This document shows, one piece after another, positions 43,510 through 52,339 of a DNA stretch of 64,000 bases (positions are counted from its first letter, which is position 1; each line of letters begins with the position of its first letter). The DNA is from Flagellimonas amphidinii (lineage in GTDB: Bacteria; Bacteroidota; Bacteroidia; Flavobacteriales; Flavobacteriaceae). The DNA lies in the NCBI RefSeq assembly GCF_013090115.1, contig NZ_JABFNN010000030.1, forward strand, positions 124,001 through 188,000. The letters are read 5' to 3'. The notes beneath the pieces were generated by a model. The model did no database searches and was not told the DNA's origin. It was given only the letters and a program-made list of their open reading frames with translations. A program made the translations under genes and the position numbers.

Positions 43510-43517
43510 CAAAGATA
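43510..43517 (-). promoter_or_regulatory. -7 element of the bacilliredoxin gene
   Basis: Minus-strand TATCTTTG, an exact TAnnTTTG match 23 bp before the start codon; no -33 TTG at the usual distance. Confidence 0.45.
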
Positions 43518-43584
43518 CGTTTTTTGTCGCACTTTTTCCACTGACCTTAACAGCTCCAAAGACTTTCTTTCATAGTCAAAGCCT

Positions 43585-43592
43585 TATATTTG
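43585..43592 (+). promoter_or_regulatory. -7 element of the TerB/DnaJ gene
   Basis: TATATTTG, an exact TAnnTTTG match 21 bp before the start codon at 43613; no -33 TTG at the usual distance. Confidence 0.5.
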
Positions 43593-43612
43593 GGCTTTAA
43601 TATTTTTGAGGA

Positions 43613-44350
43613 ATGATCAAATGGGTGGCCGCTTTCTTGGGCTATTTTTTATTTAGGTTTCCTGGAGCGATTTTAGGATTCGTTGTGGGGAGTCTATTGG
43701 ATAATTTGGGAGACTCCAATGGAGGTTCCCGAACGGTCTTTCAAGATTTTACAAAACAAAATGTTTCTCCTGCCGATTTTGAACTGAATTTGCTTTCCTT
43801 GTGTTCTATCATTATAAAGGCAGATGGACAAGTCAACCAGAGAGAATTGGATTATGTACGTCAATATTTTTTAAGCACCTATGGTAAGGAGAAGGCCAAT
43901 GCCATTTTTAGGACTTTTAATGATGTCATCAAAAAAAGGGAGATATCTGCTCAAAGAATTTGTACCTATTTGGTACAGCGAACAAGATACGAAGTGAGGT
44001 TGCAGTTGCTTCATTTTTTGTTTGGGATAGCAAATTCTGATGGGCAGGTAAGTAAATCCGAAATAGATAAGTTAAGGGAGATTGCCGGTTACCTACGTGT
44101 GGGGCAATATGATTTTGAAAGTATTATGGCCATGTTCATCAAGTCTGCCGACAATGCTTACAAAATTCTTGAAATTGAAAAATCAGCTACGGATGATGAA
44201 GTAAAGAAAGCCTATCGAAATATGGCCAAAAAATATCACCCTGATAGGGTCGTTACCGAAAACGAGGCTATTAAAAAAGGTGCTGAAGAAAAGTTTAAAG
44301 AAGTGCAAAAGGCCTACGAGACCATCCAAAAGGAACGTGGAATGCACTAA
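43613..44350 (+). CDS. TerB-like and DnaJ domain membrane protein (DjlA-like)
   Basis: A 245-residue protein. An N-terminal membrane-inserting segment ([24 protein letters not shown]) is followed by a TerB-like helical domain in about residues 55-165 ([41 protein letters not shown]). A C-terminal J domain lies in about 180-243, with the HPD motif in AKKYHPDRV. This is the DjlA architecture: a membrane-anchored co-chaperone that stimulates DnaK. The TerB repeats have Asp residues that may bind metal. Its stop overlaps the convergent PepSY gene by 4 bp. Confidence 0.9.
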   Translation: MIKWVAAFLGYFLFRFPGAILGFVVGSLLDNLGDSNGGSRTVFQDFTKQNVSPADFELNLLSLCSIIIKADGQVNQRELDYVRQYFLSTYGKEKANAIFRTFNDVIKKREISAQRICTYLVQRTRYEVRLQLLHFLFGIANSDGQVSKSEIDKLREIAGYLRVGQYDFESIMAMFIKSADNAYKILEIEKSATDDEVKKAYRNMAKKYHPDRVVTENEAIKKGAEEKFKEVQKAYETIQKERGMH

Positions 44351-45501
44351 GCCAAACTTTTTCTTCTTTTCTTCTGTCGCTTCTTTTTCAGTTTATTGAT
44401 GTAAATAATAGTACCAGTGATGGGCAGGCTTGTACCGATCAAACAAGCCAGAAAATATAATGTTTTGCTGCCCAGACCAAATACTTCACCAGTGTGAATG
44501 GGCCGTATTGCAGATGCAATTTTTACGTTTAAAGGCTTATCACCGTACAACTCTTTTTTTACAATGTTACCGGATGTGTCAATTTGTAATCTATCAATGG
44601 CAACAGTTGACCAACTCTTTTCATCTATTTTTCTAAAGCTGTAGACAGGATTTTTCTTATTGGGCAAACTTACAGTCAGTGCTCCTTCAAAATCCAATAT
44701 AGTATTGGCAAGAGCAATAGCCTCTTCAAGATTAATGGTTTCGGCATTACTGTTTTTTAGTGCATCTGTTTTGGGCTGCCCACCTCTATTGCCAAAAACT
44801 TTAGCGCCTAAAACAGAACTGAGTCCGTCTCTATAACCTTCAAAAGACCAACACAAGCCTGTGATTCCCATAATTAGGATTAGGATGCAAGAGTAAAAAC
44901 CAAGGGTGTTATGGAGGTCATGGTTAATACGTTTCCAGTTGGCATCGGTTTTAATTTTGAACCCTTTCTTTATATTTTTCCATTTGAGCTTTTTGGGAAA
45001 CCATAAGACAATTCCGGTCAAGGAAAGAATCAAAAAAATAATGGTAGCTATTCCAACTATGGGTCTTCCCCATTTGATATCCAATAATAACCATCTGTGC
45101 AATTTGAACATGCTCAACATAAAAGCATCTACTCCAGTTTTTTGAGGAGCTACAACTTCAGAAGTATAGGGGTTTATTTTATAGGACGTGCCTCTTCGTT
45201 GTTTAGGATTTTCCTTGATGACAAATTCATAAGGTAGATGGTCTTCAGAAGGTAAGGTTATGGAGGTCAATTGCCCTTTTGATTGAATTTTTGGGTCTTG
45301 CACCAAACTTAAAAGCGATGCTTTGTTTCCAGAGGGTTCAATTTTCATTTCCTCTTTGAACAATTGTTTTATCTCTTTTTCAAATGTTAGGATGGTACCA
45401 CTTAAGCAAACCAAGAAAATGATGATACCACTTATTAGGCCTAACCATAAATGAATATCATTGATAAGAGCTCGAATTCCGTACGTATTGTTTTTTCCCA
45501 T
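44347..45501 (-). CDS. PepSY-associated transmembrane protein (siderophore-iron reductase type)
   Basis: A 384-residue inner-membrane protein with about four helices: the first in [24 protein letters not shown], two in the middle (about 150-215), and a last one near the C-terminus ([20 protein letters not shown]). Periplasmic PepSY regions lie between them. Conserved histidines in the helices ([28 protein letters not shown]) would ligate heme. Such proteins pass electrons to ferric siderophores in the periplasm. It lies 55 bp downstream of a TonB siderophore receptor. The ATG at 45501 is preferred to an upstream TTG at 45540 that falls beyond the intergenic hairpin. Confidence 0.88.
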   Translation of the reverse strand: MGKNNTYGIRALINDIHLWLGLISGIIIFLVCLSGTILTFEKEIKQLFKEEMKIEPSGNKASLLSLVQDPKIQSKGQLTSITLPSEDHLPYEFVIKENPKQRRGTSYKINPYTSEVVAPQKTGVDAFMLSMFKLHRWLLLDIKWGRPIVGIATIIFLILSLTGIVLWFPKKLKWKNIKKGFKIKTDANWKRINHDLHNTLGFYSCILILIMGITGLCWSFEGYRDGLSSVLGAKVFGNRGGQPKTDALKNSNAETINLEEAIALANTILDFEGALTVSLPNKKNPVYSFRKIDEKSWSTVAIDRLQIDTSGNIVKKELYGDKPLNVKIASAIRPIHTGEVFGLGSKTLYFLACLIGTSLPITGTIIYINKLKKKRQKKRRKSLA

Positions 45502-45508
45502 AACCTTG

Positions 45509-45534
45509 AAAAGGCCCAACCTAAAGGTTGAGCC
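45509..45534 (-). terminator. Hairpin between TonB receptor and PepSY genes, possible weak terminator or processing site
   Basis: Stem GGC-CAACC / GGTTG-GCC with one mismatch (45513-45521 with 45526-45534), followed on the minus strand by TTTT only. It lies just before the PepSY start codon, so it may reduce read-through from the receptor gene and lower expression of the reductase, or stabilise the upstream message. Confidence 0.45.
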
Positions 45535-45556
45535 ATGCAAACTTAACTTTTTTGTT

Positions 45557-47935
45557 CTAGAAAGAATAAGTGACTACACCGGCCATATTAAATGGATCGG
45601 TTTGATTGATGAAACTTGTTCTATAGGCGTTATAACCAATTTCATCAAAAACATTATTGGCCAGAAGTCTAAAGTTCCAATGATTGTCCAAACGATATGA
45701 TGCCTGTAAGTTTACCAATGTATAGGCATCCACATCAAATGGTTTTTGTCCGGGTACAATCCCTTCATGAGTCACGGCCCCGGCACTCCAATCGTTAATT
45801 GGTCTTTTACCGGTGTAGTAAGCACCCCCGCCAATTTTTAAACCTTTTAAAGCACCATTAAAACCATAGTTGGTATAAATATTAAAAGTATGTTTGGGTG
45901 TATTCAAAGGTGCAGACCCATAAACAAAAGAGGTGTGTTCTTTATATTGGGCATCAATATAGGAATAGCCACCGATCAATTCGAGATTATCCAATGGTCT
46001 ACCAGTTAGCTCCAGCTCCACACCTTTTCGCTCATCATTACCACCCTTTTGGTAGAATCCAGTAGCCACCCAATTTTCATCATAAACAGGAAGGTTTATG
46101 TTTTTATTGTTGATTTTAAAGAAGGTGAAATTAAATCGCAACTTATTGTCCAACCAGTTGGTCTTTATACCGGTTTCAAATTGATCAAAACGTTCGTTGC
46201 CGAGAGGTTCCCCATTTTCATCCAGTCGTGAAGCTGTTCTAGGATAGGAACTATTGGTGTAGGAAACAAACACATTAATGTTTTTGTAAGGGGTTATTAA
46301 AACTCCACCCAATGGGTTAAAAGCATCGTTGGTAACAGATTCTGTCTCAGAGTCGGTCTTTGTGGTACTATATCGTATCCCTAAAAATGTCTTCAACCAA
46401 TGATTGAATGTAACTACATCCTGTGCCACAAACCCTAAGGATCTAGAAGAAGCTCCTCCTTCTTGCATCGCTGTAAATTCTATGTTTGAAGGCACGGTAT
46501 TAGCTATAGGGGCAAAAACATCTATGGTATCTATGTTGGAAATTCTTTGGGACAATGAGCTATATGTGGTAGATCTATAGTCCATACCAACTTGGAAAGT
46601 GTGTTTTAGTTTTCCGGTTTCCACTTTATCTCCAATGAGGTCTACTTGTAGTACGCTGTTTTTGTCACTTCTGGTAGAGTTGGAAAAACCTCTGATACGT
46701 TGATTATAAATGGTATTACCTTCATTATCAGAAATGGCACCGCCCAGACTTGCCCTGCGGCTGTCCAAATCAAGATTTGAATGAAAATAAGCTACCTGAA
46801 GATCAAGTTGGTCATCCAGCTCTCTCTTAAATCGAATGGAATAGGTGCTGTTTTTGGTGTTTGAACGGTCAGTTTCATACCCTAGGAATTGATCATAAGG
46901 CAGGTCGTAAATTGCATTGGTATCATTTTCGGCTAAGTTTACGGTGCCAATATCCGGGGTTCTACTGTCATCCAAATAATCCATCTCCAAGGTCAACTTG
47001 CTTTGGTCGTCTATTCGCCATTCAAGCGATGGATTGATGTAGAACCGTTCACTTTCCACCTTATCTCTGAATGAATCGCCTCTTTCAAGCGCTCCATCAA
47101 TACGAAAAGCTACATTTTTGCTGTCATTCAACGGGCCATAAACATCGTAGGTAGTCCTAACTTGGCCAAAACTACCTCCTCTAGCGCTAACGTTGCCTCC
47201 AAATTGATATCTCGGAGTTTTTGTGACGATGTTTATAACACCACCTGGACTCCCTAAGTCGGTCGCCACACCTTGGGTTATGGCAGCAGCTCCTTTTAGC
47301 ACTTGGATGTTGTCCACACCTTGCATATCGGTTAGGATACCAACCCCCCTAAAATCAGAATTGACCCTTACTCCATTTTTAAGGATTGGAATTCCCCTAA
47401 ATCCTCTGGAAGACATACTTTCCCTTGTATTTCCATAGGTAGCAAATGTATAAACACCGGGTACGTTTTTTGTAGCTTCGGATATGGTTAAATTACCCTG
47501 TTGCTCAATCAGTTTTTCAGATATTACGGAAATACTCTGAATTTGTTCGTAGGGTGCCAGTGGCAGTCGTGTTAGGGCTTCAATTTTATCAGGATGTTCG
47601 TATCGATTTCCAAATACTTCAACCTGTTCAAGCTCATTGCCTTGTTTTAGTGTAAAGTTTAAGGATACGTTGTCATTATTGACCAAATCTACTTCCTTTA
47701 CAGCGGAATAATAACCTACTGAAGTGGCCACTATTGAATACGTATCGGATTTTAAGTTATTTAATATGAAAGAACCGTATTGGTCTGCCGAGGTTCCGGT
47801 TTGTATAGAAGGGATAATAATATTTGCATAGGGGATAGGTTCACCTGACGCATTTGTAACTGTTCCTGTAATGCTTTTTTGGGCAGAGCATACGGAAGAA
47901 ATAAACAAAAAGGCAAAGATTAGCTTTTTAAACAT
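45557..47935 (-). CDS. TonB-dependent siderophore receptor
   Basis: A 792-residue outer-membrane receptor. It has a signal peptide (cleavage near VCSAQ), a CarboxypepD_reg-like domain in about residues 20-105 (ITGTVTNASGEPIPYANI), a plug domain in about 115-260 (TISEATKNVPGVYTFA, SRGFRGIPILKNGVRV, GVATDLGSPGGVINIVTK), and a 22-strand barrel ending in aromatic F (VTYSF). The plug motifs match the FhuA/FpvA-type siderophore family. It lies upstream of the PepSY reductase gene, forming a siderophore uptake pair, and its promoter contains TTTAGA half-sites that could bind an iron-responsive repressor. Confidence 0.95.
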   Translation of the reverse strand: MFKKLIFAFLFISSVCSAQKSITGTVTNASGEPIPYANIIIPSIQTGTSADQYGSFILNNLKSDTYSIVATSVGYYSAVKEVDLVNNDNVSLNFTLKQGNELEQVEVFGNRYEHPDKIEALTRLPLAPYEQIQSISVISEKLIEQQGNLTISEATKNVPGVYTFATYGNTRESMSSRGFRGIPILKNGVRVNSDFRGVGILTDMQGVDNIQVLKGAAAITQGVATDLGSPGGVINIVTKTPRYQFGGNVSARGGSFGQVRTTYDVYGPLNDSKNVAFRIDGALERGDSFRDKVESERFYINPSLEWRIDDQSKLTLEMDYLDDSRTPDIGTVNLAENDTNAIYDLPYDQFLGYETDRSNTKNSTYSIRFKRELDDQLDLQVAYFHSNLDLDSRRASLGGAISDNEGNTIYNQRIRGFSNSTRSDKNSVLQVDLIGDKVETGKLKHTFQVGMDYRSTTYSSLSQRISNIDTIDVFAPIANTVPSNIEFTAMQEGGASSRSLGFVAQDVVTFNHWLKTFLGIRYSTTKTDSETESVTNDAFNPLGGVLITPYKNINVFVSYTNSSYPRTASRLDENGEPLGNERFDQFETGIKTNWLDNKLRFNFTFFKINNKNINLPVYDENWVATGFYQKGGNDERKGVELELTGRPLDNLELIGGYSYIDAQYKEHTSFVYGSAPLNTPKHTFNIYTNYGFNGALKGLKIGGGAYYTGKRPINDWSAGAVTHEGIVPGQKPFDVDAYTLVNLQASYRLDNHWNFRLLANNVFDEIGYNAYRTSFINQTDPFNMAGVVTYSF

Positions 47936-47948
47936 GAGGTTGTTATTA

Positions 47949-48003
47949 TTTAGACTTGATAAAAATAAGAAACAAATATAGGTTGTAATCTAAAACCGAC
48001 AAG
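47949..48003 (-). promoter_or_regulatory. TonB receptor promoter with TTTAGA half-sites
   Basis: On the minus strand TTG (48003-48001), a 19-bp spacer and TATATTTG (47981-47974). A TTTAGA half-site sits inside the spacer (47995-47990) and a TCTAAAT half-site lies just past the start of transcription (47955-47949). The same words build the operator at 1447-1476, so shared iron/heme control is possible. Confidence 0.6.
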
Positions 48004-48102
48004 TATTATTTTGATTTGTTTTTGATAAATTTTTGATTCTCTTTTTTCTTTGATAGTCCAAAGAAATTATTGGTTAATTTTAACTTTCAAATTATCAGAT
48101 TT

Positions 48103-48687
48103 ATGGGAGAATTTTGGTTTTACATCAAGTTAGGATTAAGCCACGTACTGGATTTTGGAGCCTATGATCATATCCTTTTTTTATCGGCTTTGGCAGTGCC
48201 GTTTACGTTTAAGCAATGGAAACGAGTTGTAATTCTAGCTACAATTTTTACTATTGCCCATTGTACCTCATTGGCACTTTCAGTCTACGAAGTTGCTACC
48301 GTTGATGTAGGATTGATTGAATTTTTGATTCCAGTTACCATTTTATTGACGGCCTTGTTCAATTTTACCTTTGTCTTTAAGGAAAATCTACAAGTTGGTT
48401 TGTTCCTACATATTTTGGCAACGGCCTTTTTTGGACTTATCCACGGATTTGGCTTTTCCAACTATTTTAAAATGATGATGGCAGAGGAGGAAGATAAGGT
48501 TACACCACTTTTAGGCTTTGCTGCAGGAATTGAACTCTCACAAGTAACCATAATTTTGGCCATTTTGGCCATAGCATTTTTGCTTGTCAATATATTGGGA
48601 CTCAAACAAAAAGTTTTTATTGCCTTTGCCTCAATTTTGATTATTGCCATTACAATACCCTTGCTTATAGCTACGTTTCCTTCATAG
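48103..48687 (+). CDS. HupE/UreJ family membrane protein
   Basis: A 194-residue inner-membrane protein with about six to seven helices, counted from the ATG at 48103; the TTG at 48070 would prepend a non-hydrophobic tail. LGLSHVLDFGAYDHILFLSAL is the HupE signature, with a conserved histidine and aspartate, and IFTIAHCTSLAL and GLIHGFGFSNYF supply further conserved histidines. Relatives move nickel or cobalt, but many Bacteroidetes copies sit beside TonB receptors or metal genes with untested roles. It is divergent from the siderophore receptor gene. Confidence 0.85.
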   Translation: MGEFWFYIKLGLSHVLDFGAYDHILFLSALAVPFTFKQWKRVVILATIFTIAHCTSLALSVYEVATVDVGLIEFLIPVTILLTALFNFTFVFKENLQVGLFLHILATAFFGLIHGFGFSNYFKMMMAEEEDKVTPLLGFAAGIELSQVTIILAILAIAFLLVNILGLKQKVFIAFASILIIAITIPLLIATFPS

Positions 48688-48714
48688 AGCTACGTTAAAT
48701 TTAATCGAATAAGG

Positions 48715-48745
48715 TTGGAAGGCTATTCCAAAGCAGGTATATTTA
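48715..48745 (+). promoter_or_regulatory. Promoter of the deaminase gene
   Basis: TTG (48715-48717), a 20-bp spacer and TATATTTA (48738-48745), one base off TAnnTTTG; start codon at 48770. Confidence 0.5.
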
Positions 48746-48769
48746 TTATTTCATCGCTATTTTAGAGGA

Positions 48770-49207
48770 ATGAAGGAGCGGAAACAAGAGAAATACGACA
48801 AAGCTTATCTGCGCATGGCACAGGAATGGGGAAAGCTATCTTATTGTAAGAGGAAGCAAGTGGGAGCTATTATTGTCAAAGATCGTATGATTATTTCCGA
48901 TGGCTATAACGGGACTCCAACTGGCTTTGAAAATATTTGTGAAGACGAGGAAGGTTATACAAAGTGGTACGTGTTGCATGCAGAGGCCAATGCCATTTTA
49001 AAAGTTGCCTCCTCAACCCAATCCTGTGAAGGGGCCACTTTGTACATTACATTGTCACCTTGCAGGGAGTGCAGTAAATTAATTCACCAAGCTGGCATAA
49101 AACGTGTAGTGTACCAAACTGCATATAAAGATGATTCTGGACTTAAATTCTTGGAACGAGCGGGCGTAGAGACTTTGCATTTGCCTGTTTTGGAAGAAAT
49201 GGTCTAA
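48770..49207 (+). CDS. dCMP/cytidine deaminase family protein (ComEB-like)
   Basis: A 145-residue zinc enzyme. The catalytic motif HAE is in YVLHAEANAIL, and the zinc cysteines are in the P-C-x2-C of SPCRECSKL. The SKRxQVGAIIVKD-like segment (CKRKQVGAIIVKDRMIISDGYNGTP) is typical of dCMP deaminase, which makes dUMP for thymidylate synthesis. It precedes the S41 protease gene by 15 bp, and the two probably form one unit. Confidence 0.92.
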   Translation: MKERKQEKYDKAYLRMAQEWGKLSYCKRKQVGAIIVKDRMIISDGYNGTPTGFENICEDEEGYTKWYVLHAEANAILKVASSTQSCEGATLYITLSPCRECSKLIHQAGIKRVVYQTAYKDDSGLKFLERAGVETLHLPVLEEMV

Positions 49208-49222
49208 AAAAACCTCAAAAAA

Positions 49223-50851
49223 TTGGAGAAAAAGAATAGTTATATATGGCCCACATTGCTTGCCCTTGCCGTGGCTATTGGTGTTTTTATTGGAGGCAAA
49301 CTTCATTTTAACGATACTCCTGAAAAACTGTTCACCACCAATTCCAAAAAGGATAAGTTGAACAGGCTCATCGACTACATTGACTATGAATATGTGGATG
49401 AGATAGATACCGATAGCATTGTTGATGTTACCGTAAACAATATCCTTGGCAAATTGGACCCACATTCGGTATATATTCCAAAAAGTGAAATGGAGGAAGT
49501 TGCCGAGAATATGAAAGGGGATTTTGGAGGTATCGGGATTAGTTTTTACATGTTTAGGGATACCATAACAGTAATCAGGACCATTAAAAATGGACCTAGT
49601 TACATAAGTGGTATTAAACCAGGTGATCGCATATTGGTGGCCGATAAGGATACGCTTTTTGGAAAACGAATGCCCAATAGTGATGTGGTTTCAAAACTTA
49701 AAGGAGAAATAGGAACCAAAGTGGATCTCAAGGTTTTTAGAAAGTCCGAAAATAAAATAATGGATTTATCCGTAACCCGGAATAAGATTCCAATTAAGAG
49801 TGTGGATGCTTATTATATGTTGTCTCGTGATATGGGATATATTAAAATCAACCGTTTTGCAGAATCCACATTCAATGAGTTTAAGGATGCCCTTAGAAAA
49901 TTGAAGTTACGTGGGGCGGAGAAATTAGTGCTGGACTTAAGAGATAATCCAGGAGGTTATTTGGGCATAGCGGAAAAACTTGCGGACGAGTTTTTGGAAG
50001 ATGACAAATTGATTTTGTTCACCAAAAACAAAAAAGGGAGAATAAAGAAAGCTTTTGCAACCAAAAAAGGGGATTTTGAAAACAAGCCCGTATACGTGTT
50101 GATCAATGAGCGTTCTGCTTCAGCTAGTGAGATTATTGCAGGAGCCCTTCAAGATAATGATATAGGTACCATTGTAGGCAGACGTTCCTTTGGAAAAGGA
50201 TTGGTGCAACGAGAAATGGACTTGGGAGATGGTTCTGCGGTTCGACTTACTGTTTCCAGATATTATACCCCAACAGGAAGATCCATTCAAAAGTCATATA
50301 AGAATGGAAATCGGGATTATTACCAAAAATTCATGGAGCGTTATAGCAGTGGCGAGTTGGTTTCTGTGGATAGCATAAAGGTTGCAGACTCCTTAAAATT
50401 CAAAACTCCCAAGGGCAAGGTTGTCTATGGGGGCGGGGGCATTATTCCAGATGTTTTTGTGCCGATTGGAAGCAATGAGGAAGAAGCTATCGAGAGCATG
50501 GACGATACATATCAGTTCTTCTCACGTTTCATTTTTGAACATTTGGAAGAAGATAGAACACGTTATGCGGATTATACCAAGAACCAGTTTTTGGATGAAT
50601 TTAGGGTAGATGATATCCTTTTTGATCAGTTTATTCAGTTTGTTTTGAACCGAAAAGTCAGATTGGATTTTTATGCACAAGAAGAAAAAATAAAGGCATT
50701 CCTTAAGGCCAATATTGCTGAGCAATTATTTTCTCCAAATGTATCAGCACAAATTAAAGGAGAATATGATGCCATGTTGATTAAAGTAAAGGAATTGGAT
50801 GCCCTTAAGATGGAAACTACACCTATGGAAATCTCAAAACTGGATCGTTAA
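49223..50851 (+). CDS. S41 family C-terminal processing peptidase
   Basis: A 542-residue protease anchored by an N-terminal helix (IWPTLLALAVAIGVFIGG). A PDZ domain lies in about residues 95-175 (GDFGGIGISFYMF, IKPGDRILVADKDTLFG). The S41 core has the catalytic serine in NERSASASEIIAGALQDND and the lysine in SFGKGLVQRE. Such Ctp/Prc proteases trim C-termini of periplasmic proteins. The start is a TTG at 49223; no ATG precedes the transmembrane segment. The TAA stop overlaps that of the small convergent membrane protein by 4 bp. Confidence 0.94.
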   Translation: MEKKNSYIWPTLLALAVAIGVFIGGKLHFNDTPEKLFTTNSKKDKLNRLIDYIDYEYVDEIDTDSIVDVTVNNILGKLDPHSVYIPKSEMEEVAENMKGDFGGIGISFYMFRDTITVIRTIKNGPSYISGIKPGDRILVADKDTLFGKRMPNSDVVSKLKGEIGTKVDLKVFRKSENKIMDLSVTRNKIPIKSVDAYYMLSRDMGYIKINRFAESTFNEFKDALRKLKLRGAEKLVLDLRDNPGGYLGIAEKLADEFLEDDKLILFTKNKKGRIKKAFATKKGDFENKPVYVLINERSASASEIIAGALQDNDIGTIVGRRSFGKGLVQREMDLGDGSAVRLTVSRYYTPTGRSIQKSYKNGNRDYYQKFMERYSSGELVSVDSIKVADSLKFKTPKGKVVYGGGGIIPDVFVPIGSNEEEAIESMDDTYQFFSRFIFEHLEEDRTRYADYTKNQFLDEFRVDDILFDQFIQFVLNRKVRLDFYAQEEKIKAFLKANIAEQLFSPNVSAQIKGEYDAMLIKVKELDALKMETTPMEISKLDR

Positions 50852-51054
50852 CTACCTTCCTTTATCTTTTTCTCCACCTTTTTTGAGGTCATAAAAATAA
50901 GAAGCAACACTATGGCACAGAGTGAAGCTACAATTCCTATTAAAGCAATGGTACTATCACCTTGAAGAGGATTATTGAAATCCACCAAGGTCACATTATA
51001 GGTGATTAGGGCCAATGCAACTATTATCAGAATTATATTGAAGGTTTTGTTCAT
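50848..51054 (-). CDS. Small two-helix membrane protein
   Basis: A 68-residue protein with two predicted transmembrane helices (IILIIVALALITYNVTLV and IALIGIVASLCAIVLLLIFM) and a Lys-rich cytoplasmic tail (TSKKVEKKIKEGS). I recognise no named family, though proteins like it are common in flavobacteria. It follows marC on the same strand by 17 bp and is probably cotranscribed. Confidence 0.72.
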   Translation of the reverse strand: MNKTFNIILIIVALALITYNVTLVDFNNPLQGDSTIALIGIVASLCAIVLLLIFMTSKKVEKKIKEGS

Positions 51055-51071
51055 AATGCGGTTTTAGATCA

Positions 51072-51647
51072 TTAGGACATCAGTTGATTGATGTTAGCTG
51101 CAAACAATTTCACAGCAATGGCCAATAGAATTACACCAAAGACTTTTCGGATGACGCTAAGTCCATTTTTGCCCAAAACACGCTCAATTTTGGAGCTTGA
51201 TTTAAGCACAACATATACAAAGATAATATTAAGCACAATGGCCACCACAATGTTTTCCACATGGTACTCTGCTCTAAGCGCCAATATTGAAGTTAGGGTT
51301 CCTGCTCCAGCAATAAGAGGAAAAGCAATTGGGACTATGGATGCCGTCTCAGGCTCTTCATCCTTATATAGGCTAATGCCCAGAATCATTTCAATGGCCA
51401 AAAAGAATATGACAAACGCCCCGGCCACGGCAAAGGAATTGACATCAATACCAATAAGATTCAAAATGCTTTCGCCCACAAAGAGAAAAGAAACCATGAT
51501 ACAAGCTGCCACTATAGCTGCTTTTTCAGATTGGATATGACCTACTTTGCTGCGAAGTGATATGATAATGGGAACGCTCCCTACAATATCTATCACAGCA
51601 AAAAGAACCATGCTTGCCGTAGCAATTTCTTTAAAACTGAAATTCAT
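51072..51647 (-). CDS. MarC family integral membrane protein
   Basis: A 191-residue protein with six hydrophobic helices. It begins FSFKEIATASMVLFAVIDIVGSVPI, and the middle has the family segment IVPIAFPLIAGAGTLTSIL. MarC proteins (NAAT family) are inner-membrane proteins of uncertain transport function; the old link with multiple antibiotic resistance is not supported. An exact -7 element lies 21 bp upstream of the start codon, and the small membrane protein gene follows. Confidence 0.9.
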   Translation of the reverse strand: MNFSFKEIATASMVLFAVIDIVGSVPIIISLRSKVGHIQSEKAAIVAACIMVSFLFVGESILNLIGIDVNSFAVAGAFVIFFLAIEMILGISLYKDEEPETASIVPIAFPLIAGAGTLTSILALRAEYHVENIVVAIVLNIIFVYVVLKSSSKIERVLGKNGLSVIRKVFGVILLAIAVKLFAANINQLMS

Positions 51648-51667
51648 CGCGTTAAATTTTGAATCTG

Positions 51668-51675
51668 CAAATTTA
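51668..51675 (-). promoter_or_regulatory. -7 element of the MarC-family gene
   Basis: Minus-strand TAAATTTG, an exact TAnnTTTG match 21 bp from the start codon; no TTG at the normal -33 distance. Confidence 0.4.
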
Positions 51676-51740
51676 CGTGGAAAAACTGCTTTTGGATCAT
51701 AAGATAATGTATATAAAACATCAATTTTTTAGGTTTGAAG

Positions 51741-51748
51741 TAACTTTG
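51741..51748 (+). promoter_or_regulatory. -7 element of the DUF3109 gene
   Basis: TAACTTTG, an exact TAnnTTTG match 22 bp before the start codon at 51770. Confidence 0.45.
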
Positions 51749-51769
51749 CCCAAAAAATAAGTCTGTACC

Positions 51770-52339
51770 ATGTTTCAAATTGGAAAAACGCTGGTCTCTG
51801 AAGAAATCATTGAGAATGATTTTGTATGCAATTTAAATGCCTGTAAAGGGGCGTGTTGTGTAGATGGTGAGTATGGAGCTCCGGTTGATGAAGCTGAAAC
51901 CGATATCTTGGTGAATATTTTTGAAGATGTGAAACCTTATCTCAGACCTGAAGGTGTAGCGGCCATATTGGAACAGGGAGCTATAGTAAAAGGAGAGGAT
52001 GGTGAGTGGGAAACCCCATTGGTGAACAAAAGTGAATGTGCCTATGTGATTTTTTCTGAAGATGGCATTACAAAATGTGGTTTGGAGGCTGCTTATGAAG
52101 ATGGAGCCACCTCTTGGAAAAAACCTGTATCATGTCATTTGTACCCTATAAGGACCCGGGATTATTCCGAGTTTACAGCGGTGAACTATCATAAATGGGA
52201 AATCTGTGACCCAGCTTGCAGTTTGGGTGAAGAATTGAAAGTTCCCATATATAAGTTTGTCAAAGAAGCGCTTATTAGGAAGTTTGGAGAGGCATGGTAC
52301 AAAGAGTTGGAGGAAGTAGCAGCTGAACATTCTAAATAG
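51770..52339 (+). CDS. DUF3109 family cysteine-rich protein
   Basis: A 189-residue cytoplasmic protein. Cysteines at about 20, 25, 29 and 30 (FVCNLNACKGACCVDG) and later ones in SECAYVIF, TKCGLEAAY, SCHLYPIR and EICDPACS resemble the zinc/iron-sulfur-binding YkgJ-like proteins to which DUF3109 is related. The function is unknown. The gene has its own -7 element, and its 3' end overlaps the convergent kinase gene by 8 bp. Confidence 0.85.
   Translation: MFQIGKTLVSEEIIENDFVCNLNACKGACCVDGEYGAPVDEAETDILVNIFEDVKPYLRPEGVAAILEQGAIVKGEDGEWETPLVNKSECAYVIFSEDGITKCGLEAAYEDGATSWKKPVSCHLYPIRTRDYSEFTAVNYHKWEICDPACSLGEELKVPIYKFVKEALIRKFGEAWYKELEEVAAEHSK

Noticed and set aside
51849..52240. DUF3109 as a ferredoxin or radical SAM protein
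   Set aside because: The cysteine spacing does not match either family; the YkgJ-like zinc/iron-sulfur pattern of DUF3109 fits better.
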